In this document: positions 52,676 through 60,512 of the stretch, in pieces
Layout of the letters: every line of letters begins with the position of its first letter
Numbering within the stretch: the stretch's first letter is position 1
NCBI GenBank assembly: GCA_038040485.1
Contig: JBBPIE010000007.1
Span: 1 to 64,000 of the forward strand
DNA: 64,000 nt
Direction of reading: 5' to 3'
Origin: Onstottus_B arcticum
GTDB taxonomy: Bacteria; Acidobacteriota; Blastocatellia; UBA7656
The notes under the pieces: model-generated
Databases searched by the model: none
What the model saw: the letters and a program-made list of their open reading frames with translations, nothing else
What the model was told of the DNA's origin: nothing
Position numbers and translations under genes: made by a program

Positions 52676-54016
52676 TCATTTTGCCGGCGAGCCTATCGCA
52701 AACACTGTGTGCTGCCCGCGCACGAAGATCATGCCGTCCGATATCGCGGGCGTCGCCATCAACACCTCGCCCATCTGGTTTGTAGCCAGCAACTCGTACT
52801 TCGCGCCTGCCTTCACAACAAATATCTCGCCGTCTTCGCTGGACAGGTAGATCTTGCCGTCAGCGGCAACCGGCGACGCGCTATAAGAACCGCCCTTGTC
52901 TCCAATGCGTTGCTGATAGAGCCGCTCGCCGGTCTTCGGATTGTAGCAGGCCATCACGCCCTGGTTCGCGCACGTGTAGAGGTACTCGCCGTAGACCAGT
53001 GGTGTCGGCATGTATGTCCCGCCCCGCTGCATGCTCCACGCAATGTTTTGATTTGTTGTTTCGTTCGGTTTAAGCGAGATGTCTCCCGAAGCGCCGGGAC
53101 GAATTGCGTAGATCGGTTGGTTCGGGCGATAGCTGTTGCAGATAAAGATCAGCCCGTGCCCGAAGATCGGCGTCGTAGCGGTCACTTCGGGATTGCCGGT
53201 CATCCGCCACAACTCTTTCCCCGTCATCGGGTCGTAAGCTCGCGCGGCCCTCGTGGCGTTGGTAATCAACTCGACTCGGGAAGGGCCTTCGTAGATCGTA
53301 GGCGTGCCCCACGAAGGGATCTCCTCGCGCGGCGTCGTCCAAAGCTGCTTACCGTCCTTCAAATCGTAAGCCGCGATAAACGAGTTCTTCTGAACGTCGC
53401 ATTGCACGATCACCATGTTCTTGTAGATGATGGGCGAGCTTGCAGTTCCCCACTGATAGTCGGGATCGTAGAACCAACCCGTGTCGAGCACGCCAAGATC
53501 TTTCTTCCAGATCAGCTTCCCGTTGACGTCGTAGCAATACAAACCTTCGGAACCAAAAAACGCGATCACGTTTTTTCCGTCGGTGACCGGAGACGAACTG
53601 GCGTGAGTCGCCTTGATGTGACGTTTGATTTTGGGCACGCCTTCGCAAGCTACTCGGTCCCAGACGATCTTGCCGGTGCGCTTGTCGAGCGCGTAGACGT
53701 GCCACGTGTGTTTCGAGGTGTCCTTGTCTGAATCGACGTCGCCGTAGAGCCCGTGACGAAAGTACTCGCCGCCTTTGCTGCTAACCGCCGTCGTGACAAA
53801 GACCTTGTCTCCCCAGACAACCGGGCTGGCGTGAGCGAGCCCGGGAATCGGGGTCTTCCAAAGGATGTTTGTACCTTTGGTTGCGTCCCAGGTGACGGGT
53901 GTAGGCTTTCCGTCGCCGACGCCCGAAGCGTTCGACCCACGAAACGACGGCCAGTTCTGAGCGCGCACGATTCCCGTGAGGCTCAACAACAGACAAAGAA
54001 GTAGAAAACGTTTCAT
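52676..54016 (-). CDS. Secreted PQQ-like beta-propeller protein C
   Basis: This 446-residue protein starts at MKRFLLL after CGAGGAGAG. The signal is FLLLCLLLSLTGIVRAQ and the family opening is NWPSFRGSNASGVGDGKPTP. Blades include YALDKRTGKIVWDR, AYDLKDGKQLWTTPR, AYDPMTGKELWRMTG and ACYNPKTGERLYQQ. It differs from the A/B pair by an insert, GEYFRHGLYGDVDSDKDTSK. Frames extending further upstream run into a type-B repeat and are rejected. Confidence 0.87.
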   Translation of the reverse strand: MKRFLLLCLLLSLTGIVRAQNWPSFRGSNASGVGDGKPTPVTWDATKGTNILWKTPIPGLAHASPVVWGDKVFVTTAVSSKGGEYFRHGLYGDVDSDKDTSKHTWHVYALDKRTGKIVWDRVACEGVPKIKRHIKATHASSSPVTDGKNVIAFFGSEGLYCYDVNGKLIWKKDLGVLDTGWFYDPDYQWGTASSPIIYKNMVIVQCDVQKNSFIAAYDLKDGKQLWTTPREEIPSWGTPTIYEGPSRVELITNATRAARAYDPMTGKELWRMTGNPEVTATTPIFGHGLIFICNSYRPNQPIYAIRPGASGDISLKPNETTNQNIAWSMQRGGTYMPTPLVYGEYLYTCANQGVMACYNPKTGERLYQQRIGDKGGSYSASPVAADGKIYLSSEDGEIFVVKAGAKYELLATNQMGEVLMATPAISDGMIFVRGQHTVFAIGSPAK

Positions 54017-54026
54017 TCGCTCTCCT

Positions 54027-54136
54027 CGTGGCGCAAGCTGCCAGCTTGCGTTCATCAATTCCAAAACACAGGAGCCCGGATTCAGCCCTTCGCGGAGTCG
54101 CAATCCAACCGCAAGCTGGCAGCTTGCGCTACGTCA
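54027..54136. repeat. Type-B inverted pair (GCGCAAGCTGCCAGCTTGCG), copy 2
   Basis: The arms are 54027-54050 and 54110-54136 (one clear mismatch) with a 59-bp spacer. The same word occurs at 45837-45906. The right arm reaches the stop codon (TCA on the plus strand, 54134-54136) of the ankyrin gene. Confidence 0.8.
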
Positions 54137-54931
54137 CTTTTGCTCGACTCGTTTGAAGACGAACTTCCCTCCGCCCTGGTTCAGCGTGAACCCAGTGACC
54201 TTGTCGCCTTCCCTGTTGAACGTGAGCGTCGCCTCGACCTCGAGAATCGAGAATGTGTCCTTGCTCTGCGCGGCAGTCGTAAACGGACCCTGGCCCGCAA
54301 GCTTGCCCGCCAGCTTGCCATCTTTTATCTCAACTGTGAGTTCGCCGATCTGTTCGTTCTTGTAGACGCCGGCGTAACTCTTCAGCGTTTCAGGGTCAAC
54401 GCTGAACTGGGCTGCGGTCGCCCCAGCCTTCTTCAGCAACTCAACGATCTCTTTGTTTTCCGAAGAAGCGCGTATCAGCGCGTTGTTCAGAGTCTCTTGC
54501 TTAAGCCCGCCCTTTTCGAGAGCAGCTTTGACGATCTCGACGTTGCCGCCTTGCACGCCAGACACTAGCACTCGTTCAACTCCTGCGGCGCCCTTGTCCA
54601 ACAGGAGCTTCACAACCTGAACGTGGTCGTGTGACAACGCCCACCCGAGGGGCACTTCCCCGTAGAAGGTGTCCTTCGCATTCACGTCCGCGCCGCGCTC
54701 GATCAGCAGCTTCACGACGTCGACGTGTCCTTTGTCGCAAGCGTAAGACAAAGCCGTTGCGCCGTATCGAGTCTTGGCGTTCACATCCACGCCCTTGTCG
54801 AGTAGCGCCTTCAGCGCGGCAGTGTCGCCTTTCCGGGCGGCGGCGAAGAACTCCTCGTTGAGGTCTTGCGCGCCGGCAACGAGCGGGCACAACAACAGGA
54901 GAGCCACTAACGCCATTCGTCTAGTCAGCAT
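54134..54931 (-). CDS. Secreted ankyrin-repeat protein
   Basis: This 265-residue exported protein has signal ALVALLLLCPLVAGAQ. Four to five ankyrin repeats follow (KGDTAALKALLDKGVDVNAK, YGATALSYACDKGHVDVVKL, EVPLGWALSHDHVQVVKLLL, GGNVEIVKAALEKGGLKQ). The C-terminal domain of about 90 residues is beta-rich (LKSYAGVYKNEQIGELTVEI, LTFNREGDKVTGFTLNQGG), resembling DUF3471-type small domains. A periplasmic binding role is likely but unproven. It lies among PQQ-like genes. Confidence 0.87.
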   Translation of the reverse strand: MLTRRMALVALLLLCPLVAGAQDLNEEFFAAARKGDTAALKALLDKGVDVNAKTRYGATALSYACDKGHVDVVKLLIERGADVNAKDTFYGEVPLGWALSHDHVQVVKLLLDKGAAGVERVLVSGVQGGNVEIVKAALEKGGLKQETLNNALIRASSENKEIVELLKKAGATAAQFSVDPETLKSYAGVYKNEQIGELTVEIKDGKLAGKLAGQGPFTTAAQSKDTFSILEVEATLTFNREGDKVTGFTLNQGGGKFVFKRVEQK

Positions 54932-54949
54932 CGTTCACTCCGCTTGTGG

Positions 54950-55031
54950 ACGTAGCGCAGACTGTCCAGTCTGAGCAGGGTTTCAAATTGGACTCGATCC
55001 TAAGCCATGCGCAGACCCGACTGTCTGCGCT
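54950..55031. repeat. GTAGCGCAGACTGTCCAGTCTG word with degenerate inverse
   Basis: The left arm GACGTAGCGCAGACTGTCC onward (54950-54974) is clear. The right arm (CGCAGACCCGACTGTCTGCG, about 55011-55030) is eroded. The architecture is the same as type B with a different hairpin core. The divergent gap 54932-55233 between the ankyrin and the next PQQ-like gene holds nothing else I recognise. Confidence 0.5.
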
Positions 55032-55233
55032 TTCTCTCGAGTGTATTCGTGGGCACGACCAGCAGACGCGCTCCAAAGCTTGAAAACGCTGCTTCGGTTG
55101 AGCAGGTTCAAAAGATTCCCTGCTTGACGCGCTCATCCGCAACATAATATCTTGAAACCAACGAGTCAAGCATGCCTTTGACGTCAGTGGAGAAACTTGC
55201 AACGTCCTTGTCCGGTAAACGCGGACTCCATGC

Positions 55234-57495
55234 ATGGCTGTGAAACTGATTATGAAAGCAACTCTGTCGAAGTACCTAACCCGCACACTGGTGTTTTTTC
55301 TTTTGGTTGCAACCGGCTATGCGTCGTCGGGAAGTGACTGGCCTGACTGGCGAGGACCCGCGCGGGACGGTCGTTCAGCCGAAACTGGGCTTCCGACTCG
55401 CTGGTCGAAAAAGGGAGAGAACCTGGTCTGGAAAGCCCCGTACGGCGGTCGCTCGGCGCCGATCGTGATGTCCGGCCGAGTCTTCTTGTTCAACACGGCG
55501 GGCGAAGGCGAGACGATGCAAGAGCGCGTGATGTGCCTGAACGCCAACACCGGCAAGTTGCTCTGGGAGCGGCGACTCAACGTCTACGAGAGCGACGTGC
55601 CGCCGCGGCGCATCGCCTGGTCGTCGCCGGCGGGCGACCCTTCGACGGGTAACGTCTATGTCTTCGGCGCTTGCAACGAACTGACCGCCTTATCGAATGA
55701 TGGGAAGGTGTTGTGGAGCCGCTCGCTGACCGACGAGTTCGGATCCTGGACGACGCACGGGGGGCGCACAACTTCGCCAATCATCGAAGGCGATCTGGTC
55801 ATCGTGGGAACGATCATCGACGGTTGGGGTGACACCGCACTCAGGCGGCATCGCTTCTACGCTTTCGACAAACGCACCGGCGAATGCGTGTGGACCAGTG
55901 CGCCGGGTGGCCGGCCTTACGACACCGTTTATCCCACGCCCATCGCCGCGACGATCAACGGCACACGGATGATCATCGTCGGCGGCGCGGACGGCGCGGT
56001 GTACGCGATGAAAGCCCAGACCGGAGAGCCGGTGTGGAGCTACGCGATCACCAAGCGCGGCATCAACAACTGCGTCGTGATCCAGGGGAATACAGTCTTC
56101 GCCTCGCACAGCGAAGAAAACCTCGACACAAACGAAATGGGGTTGCTGGCTGCCATCGATGCGACCGGTAAGGGCGCTCTCGGCAAAGACAACGTCAAAT
56201 GGGCAATCAAGGGCGTCCGCGGCGGGTACTCATCTCCGATCGTTGATGGCGACCGCCTCTATCAGATCGACGACAGCGCAAACCTGTTCGCCTTCGACGT
56301 CAACAATGGTAAGGAGCTGTGGAAGCAGACCATCGGCACGCTTCAGCGAGCCTCGCCGGTGCTGGCCGACGGCAAAATCTATGTCGGAACCGAGAACGGC
56401 AAATTCTTTATCCTGAAACCGGGACCAACCGGGTGTCAGATTCTCGATGAGGACCAACTCGAACCGGTCGAGAAGGTGGAGCTAAAGACCGAAGCGGGCG
56501 ACGAGTTGATCACATCAAACGAGCAGGTGCTGGCTTCGGTAGCGGTGTCGCGCGGACGTGTATATCTCGTCACCACAAAAGCGGTCTACTGCATCGGCAA
56601 GAAGATTCCTTCGCCTGAGTTGCCCCCAACCAAAGTAACAGTTGAGAACGCGCCGGCAGACGCCGCCGTATCGCACGTGCAAGTCGTGCCAGCCGATCTC
56701 GTCATAAAGCCCGGCGAGAATGCATCGTTCAAGGTCCGGCTGTTTGACGATCACGGGCGCTTCATCCGCGAAGAAAAAAACGCGACGTGGTCGCTCGAAG
56801 GATTGAAGGGCGCAGCCCAAAACAATCAATTCACTCCCGCCGCCGACGCCGGCGCGCAAGCGGGAATGGTGAAGGCGACAGTCGGGGCAGCCGCCGGCGT
56901 CTCTCGCGTGCGGGTGATCCCGCCGCTGCCAATGAGTGAGAACTTCGAGGACGTGCCGGTTGATACTGTTCCAAAGCACTGGATCAGCGCTGGAGGCAAG
57001 TACTCTGTCCGCGAGGTTGAAGGCAACAAGCTGCTGGTAAAAAATCCAACGCCGCCGGCCTTCAAACGCGCGCGGTCGTTTTTCAGTCCAGCCGACTGGT
57101 CGGACTACACAACGCAAGCCGACTTTCGCGCCGTCGAGAAACGCCGCCAAATGGGTGACGCGGGAGTTGTCGCTCAGCGGTATGAACTCGCGATACTCGG
57201 AAGCAGTCAGAAGATCGAGTTGCGCTCGTGGCAGATCGAAGAGAAGCGAACGGTCAGGAAGCCGTTCGCGTGGAAAGCGGACACGTGGTACCGATTGAAG
57301 ATTCAAGTCGAGAATCTGCCTGACGGCAAGGTGCGCGCGCGAGGCAAAGCATGGCCCGCCGCTGAACCGGAGCCGGCGGAATGGACGCTCGAGCGCATCG
57401 ACCCGCTCGGAAATCATCACGGCAGCGCCGGGGTTTTTGCCGATGCGCCCAGCGAAGTCTTTATCGATAACATCAAGGTAACACCGAACAAGTAG
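55234..57495 (+). CDS. PQQ-like propeller fused to an Ig-like and a LamG-like domain
   Basis: This 753-residue exported protein has signal TLVFFLLVATGYASSG and family opening DWPDWRGPARDGRSAETGLP. The propeller spans about 30-460 with blades CLNANTGKLLWERR, YAFDKRTGECVWTS, YAMKAQTGEPVWSY and FAFDVNNGKELWKQ. Residues 475-570 form a beta-sandwich (VQVVPADLVIKPGENASFKV), and about 575-753 a LamG-like domain (FSPADWSDYTTQADFRAVEK, FAWKADTWYRLKIQVENLPD). ATG at 55252 is an alternative start. The TAG stop (57493-57495) is inside the type-A element that follows. Confidence 0.85.
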   Translation: MAVKLIMKATLSKYLTRTLVFFLLVATGYASSGSDWPDWRGPARDGRSAETGLPTRWSKKGENLVWKAPYGGRSAPIVMSGRVFLFNTAGEGETMQERVMCLNANTGKLLWERRLNVYESDVPPRRIAWSSPAGDPSTGNVYVFGACNELTALSNDGKVLWSRSLTDEFGSWTTHGGRTTSPIIEGDLVIVGTIIDGWGDTALRRHRFYAFDKRTGECVWTSAPGGRPYDTVYPTPIAATINGTRMIIVGGADGAVYAMKAQTGEPVWSYAITKRGINNCVVIQGNTVFASHSEENLDTNEMGLLAAIDATGKGALGKDNVKWAIKGVRGGYSSPIVDGDRLYQIDDSANLFAFDVNNGKELWKQTIGTLQRASPVLADGKIYVGTENGKFFILKPGPTGCQILDEDQLEPVEKVELKTEAGDELITSNEQVLASVAVSRGRVYLVTTKAVYCIGKKIPSPELPPTKVTVENAPADAAVSHVQVVPADLVIKPGENASFKVRLFDDHGRFIREEKNATWSLEGLKGAAQNNQFTPAADAGAQAGMVKATVGAAAGVSRVRVIPPLPMSENFEDVPVDTVPKHWISAGGKYSVREVEGNKLLVKNPTPPAFKRARSFFSPADWSDYTTQADFRAVEKRRQMGDAGVVAQRYELAILGSSQKIELRSWQIEEKRTVRKPFAWKADTWYRLKIQVENLPDGKVRARGKAWPAAEPEPAEWTLERIDPLGNHHGSAGVFADAPSEVFIDNIKVTPNK

Positions 57496-57589
57496 CATAG
57501 ACTTTAGTCTGTGTCGGCGGCGTTAGTCTGTGTCGGCTTTTTTTGAAGATAAGGAATCTCGATCGGGCACAGACTAAAGTCTATGCTAC
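57492..57589. repeat. Type-A inverted-repeat element, copy 2
   Basis: A 22-bp perfect inverted repeat (57492-57513 and 57568-57589) has the core GCATAGACTTTAGTCTGTG. The left arm is followed by a partial second copy (TTAGTCTGTGTCGGC, 57523-57537) and a T-run at 57538-57544. It overlaps the stop codon of the 753-residue gene. The hairpin plus T-run could also terminate transcription. Confidence 0.85.
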
Positions 57590-57628
57590 GTCCGCCGACT
57601 GAAGGCGGTGCTACGAACACGGAGATTT

Positions 57629-59077
57629 ATGAAGATACGCACTGTTAAATTTGTCTTATTCACTGGCGCGTGCGCGCTGTTGATTGCGATTGTCTCGCAA
57701 CTCGCGTCCGCTTCTGATCCCGGCGGCGGCGACTGGCCGATGTGGGGCGGAACACCAGACCGCAACATGGTCTCGAATCTCAAAGGGATGCCCACAAGCT
57801 GGGACGTCAAGACAAAGAAGAACGTCAAGTGGGTCGCAACGATGGGTTCACAGAGCTACGGCAACCCAGTTGTGGCGGGCGGCCAGGTCTATGTTGGGAC
57901 GAACAACGAAGCCTTGCGCGACCCGAAACAAGGCGGCGACCGCGGCGTGCTGATGTGCTTTCGGGAAACCGACGGCGAGTTTATGTGGCAACACACGAAT
58001 GAGAAGCTCGCCGCCGGCCGCGTTAATGATTGGCCGTTTCAAGGCGTCTGCTCTTCGCCCGTGGTAGAAGGCGATAAGCTCTATTACGTCACGAATCGCT
58101 GCGAAGTGATTTGCCTCGACACCCAGGGCTTTCGCGATAACGAGAACGACGGGCCCTACAAAGATGAGAAACTCACAGGCCAACTCGACGCCGACTTAGT
58201 GTGGAAGTACGACATGATAGAGGAGGTCGGGTCGCTTCCGCACAACATGTCGAACTGCTCGCCAGTCGTGTACGGCGACATCCTTTACATCTGCACGTCG
58301 AACGGCCAGGACGAAAGTCACGTCAACATTCCCTCGCCGAAAGCTCCCGCGATCATCGCGATCAACAAGAAAACCGGGAAGCTCGTCTGGGAAGACAATT
58401 CGGTCAACGATCGCATTCTGCACGGCCAGTGGTCTTCGCCGGCAGTGGGCAAGATTGGGGACGTCATTCAGGTTGCTCACGGTCAGGGCGATGGCTGGGT
58501 CCGGGGTTACGATGCGACGACCGGAAAGAAGCTCTGGGAATTCGACAGCAACCCCAAGGACTCAGTCTGGCCAAAAACGCGCAACGAGTTGATCAGCACC
58601 CCGGTGATCTACGACAACAAAGTCTACATCGCAAACGGACAGGATCCCGAGCACGGCGAAGGTGTGGGACATCTCTACTGCATCGATGCTACGAAGAGGG
58701 GCGACATAACTCAAAGCGGAGTCGTTTGGCACTATGACAAGATCCGAAGGTCGGTTTCGACAGGCGCGATTTACGACGGCATGATTTTTTATCCGGACTT
58801 CAGCGGGTTTCTGCATTGTCTGGACGCCAAGACGGGCAAGGTCCTTTGGGTTCACGATATGTTCGCAGCGGTGTGGGGCTCGCCGATGGTAGTGGACGGC
58901 AAGGTCTATCTGGGCGACGAGGACGGAGACATCGCGATTCTTGCGGCAACGCGCGAGAAGAAGCTCATCGCCGAGATCAACATGGGAAGCTCAGTGTACT
59001 GCACTCCCATCCCGGCCAACGGAGCGCTGTTCATAGCGAATCGCAATCAGCTCTACGCGATCGCGGAGAAGAAATAA
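57629..59077 (+). CDS. Secreted PQQ-like beta-propeller protein D
   Basis: This 482-residue protein starts at MKIRTVK after CGGAGATTT. The signal is FVLFTGACALLIAIVSQLAS. The family opening is modified to DWPMWGGTPDRNMVSNLKGM. Blades include INKKTGKLVWEDN, YDATTGKKLWEFDSN and LDAKTGKVLWVHD. It contains an insert with VICLDTQGFRDNENDGPYKD. The gene begins 40 bp after a type-A element. Confidence 0.87.
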   Translation: MKIRTVKFVLFTGACALLIAIVSQLASASDPGGGDWPMWGGTPDRNMVSNLKGMPTSWDVKTKKNVKWVATMGSQSYGNPVVAGGQVYVGTNNEALRDPKQGGDRGVLMCFRETDGEFMWQHTNEKLAAGRVNDWPFQGVCSSPVVEGDKLYYVTNRCEVICLDTQGFRDNENDGPYKDEKLTGQLDADLVWKYDMIEEVGSLPHNMSNCSPVVYGDILYICTSNGQDESHVNIPSPKAPAIIAINKKTGKLVWEDNSVNDRILHGQWSSPAVGKIGDVIQVAHGQGDGWVRGYDATTGKKLWEFDSNPKDSVWPKTRNELISTPVIYDNKVYIANGQDPEHGEGVGHLYCIDATKRGDITQSGVVWHYDKIRRSVSTGAIYDGMIFYPDFSGFLHCLDAKTGKVLWVHDMFAAVWGSPMVVDGKVYLGDEDGDIAILAATREKKLIAEINMGSSVYCTPIPANGALFIANRNQLYAIAEKK

Positions 59078-59199
59078 GGTTTGGAGTTCGGAGTTTGGAG
59101 TTCCGAGTTTTTAGGCGCAGCTCGCCAGCATGCTGAAGCCTGAACTCTGAGCTTCAAGGAGGCTGAACTCCGAACTCGGAACTCCAAACTCCGAAACCT
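59077..59199. repeat. Inverted pair of GGAGTTCGGAGTTTGGAGTTCC word
   Basis: The left arm at 59077-59110 begins at the final A of the PQQ-gene stop. The right arm at 59166-59199 ends four bases before the next ATG. The spacer contains a smaller inner pair (CTGAAGCCTGAACTCTGAGC). The element exactly fills the intergenic gap. Confidence 0.8.
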
Positions 59200-59203
59200 A
59201 CCT

Positions 59204-60352
59204 ATGGAGCCCTTTGATTTTCAAAGCCGCACACGACTGATATTCGGCGAGGGTTCGCTGGAGCGGCTCGGTGCGCTGGCCTCGGAGCTCGGCTTCCGCC
59301 GAACGTTGATCGTTGCCGACAAAGGCATCGTCGCCTGTGGCTACGTTGAAACAGCAACGAAGCTTCTCGCTAACGCTGGAACCACCGCCTTCACATTTCA
59401 CGAGTTCGACTCGAATCCGAACACAACCATGATCGAAGCCGGGCGCGAGTTCGCCGAGCCGCTGGGAATTGATTCGCTGATCGGGTTTGGCGGCGGCAGC
59501 TCGATGGACACGGCGAAGGCTATCAACTTCCTGATGACCGGCGGCGGAGCCATGCAGAACTACCAGGGCTACGGGAAAGCGCGCGCGCCGATGCTGCCGA
59601 TGATCGGCGTGCCGACGACAGCCGGCACTGGCAGCGAGGCTCAGTCCTATGCGCTCATCTCTAACGGCGAAACCAATGAGAAGATGGCTTGCGGTGATCC
59701 GGGCGCTGCTTTCAAAGTTGCGATCCTCGATCCTCTCCTCACCGTCTCGCAACCTGCGAATGTCACCGCGACTGCGGGATTTGATGCGGTCTCGCACGCA
59801 GTCGAGACCTACGTAACGACCGAGCGCAATGCAGTCTCGGAAGTATTTTCTCTCGAAGCGTGGCACTTACTAGAAGCTAACTACGAACGGGTTATCCGTC
59901 AGCCCGATGACATCGAAGCGCGAGGCGCGGTGCAACTAGGTGCTTATTGGGCGGGGCTTGCGATTGAGAACTCGATGCTTGGCGCGACTCACGCTTGCGC
60001 GAACCCACTGACGGCAAACTACGACATCGAGCACGGCGTGGCAATCGGGTTGATGCTTCCGCACGTGGTTCGGTGGAACGGCGCCGTGGCAGGCGAGCGA
60101 TACCGCCGGCTTCTCGAGCACTGTGCAATGCCTCCGGGTCCTGGCGATCCGGCCGAAGCGCTCGCTCGCAGACTTGAGGAGTTGCGCGGGTTGGGTGGAT
60201 TGCCGCGTGGCCTGAAAGCAGCGGGGGTGCCTGAAGCCGGTCTCGAGCGACTCGCCGACGAAGCTTCAACTCAATGGACGGGACAGTTCAACCCGCGGCC
60301 GTTCAGCGCTTCGGCGGCGCTGACTCTCTACAGGCGCGCGTACGAAATGTGA
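59204..60352 (+). CDS. Iron-dependent alcohol dehydrogenase (group III)
   Basis: This 382-residue NAD(P)-dependent dehydrogenase oxidises an alcohol or reduces an aldehyde. It has the nucleotide-binding GFGGGSSMDTAKA, the VPTTAGTGSEAQ stretch and the metal site: D and H in TAGFDAVSHAVETY, and later histidines in GATHACANPLTANYDIEHGV. Cytosolic, with no signal peptide. It lies among exported PQQ-like genes, but whether it works with them is unknown, because the PQQ-like proteins are outside the cytoplasm. Confidence 0.92.
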   Translation: MEPFDFQSRTRLIFGEGSLERLGALASELGFRRTLIVADKGIVACGYVETATKLLANAGTTAFTFHEFDSNPNTTMIEAGREFAEPLGIDSLIGFGGGSSMDTAKAINFLMTGGGAMQNYQGYGKARAPMLPMIGVPTTAGTGSEAQSYALISNGETNEKMACGDPGAAFKVAILDPLLTVSQPANVTATAGFDAVSHAVETYVTTERNAVSEVFSLEAWHLLEANYERVIRQPDDIEARGAVQLGAYWAGLAIENSMLGATHACANPLTANYDIEHGVAIGLMLPHVVRWNGAVAGERYRRLLEHCAMPPGPGDPAEALARRLEELRGLGGLPRGLKAAGVPEAGLERLADEASTQWTGQFNPRPFSASAALTLYRRAYEM

Positions 60353-60385
60353 CGCGAAGCCAAGATAGTTCGAAGCGCCGCCATC

Positions 60386-60464
60386 AGTAGCATAGACTTT
60401 AGTCTGTGTCCGTTGGAATTCTCTTCTATCGGGTCTGATGACACAGACTAAAGTCTATGCTACT
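60386..60464. repeat. Type-A inverted-repeat element, copy 3
   Basis: A 24-bp perfect inverted repeat (60386-60409 and 60441-60464) has the same core as copies 1 and 2. Its 31-bp spacer has TCTCTTCTATCGGGTC, the inverse of the copy 1 spacer segment with one change. It lies between the alcohol dehydrogenase and the next PQQ-like gene. Confidence 0.87.
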
Positions 60465-60512
60465 TCGGCCGGAAGGCGTTACTTCGAACTCTTAAAAGGA
60501 GGACAACCGGAT

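Noticed and set aside
52709..53731. 340-codon open frame opposite a PQQ-like gene
   Set aside because: Antisense shadow of a well-supported exported propeller gene; arginine/valine-rich composition and no motifs.
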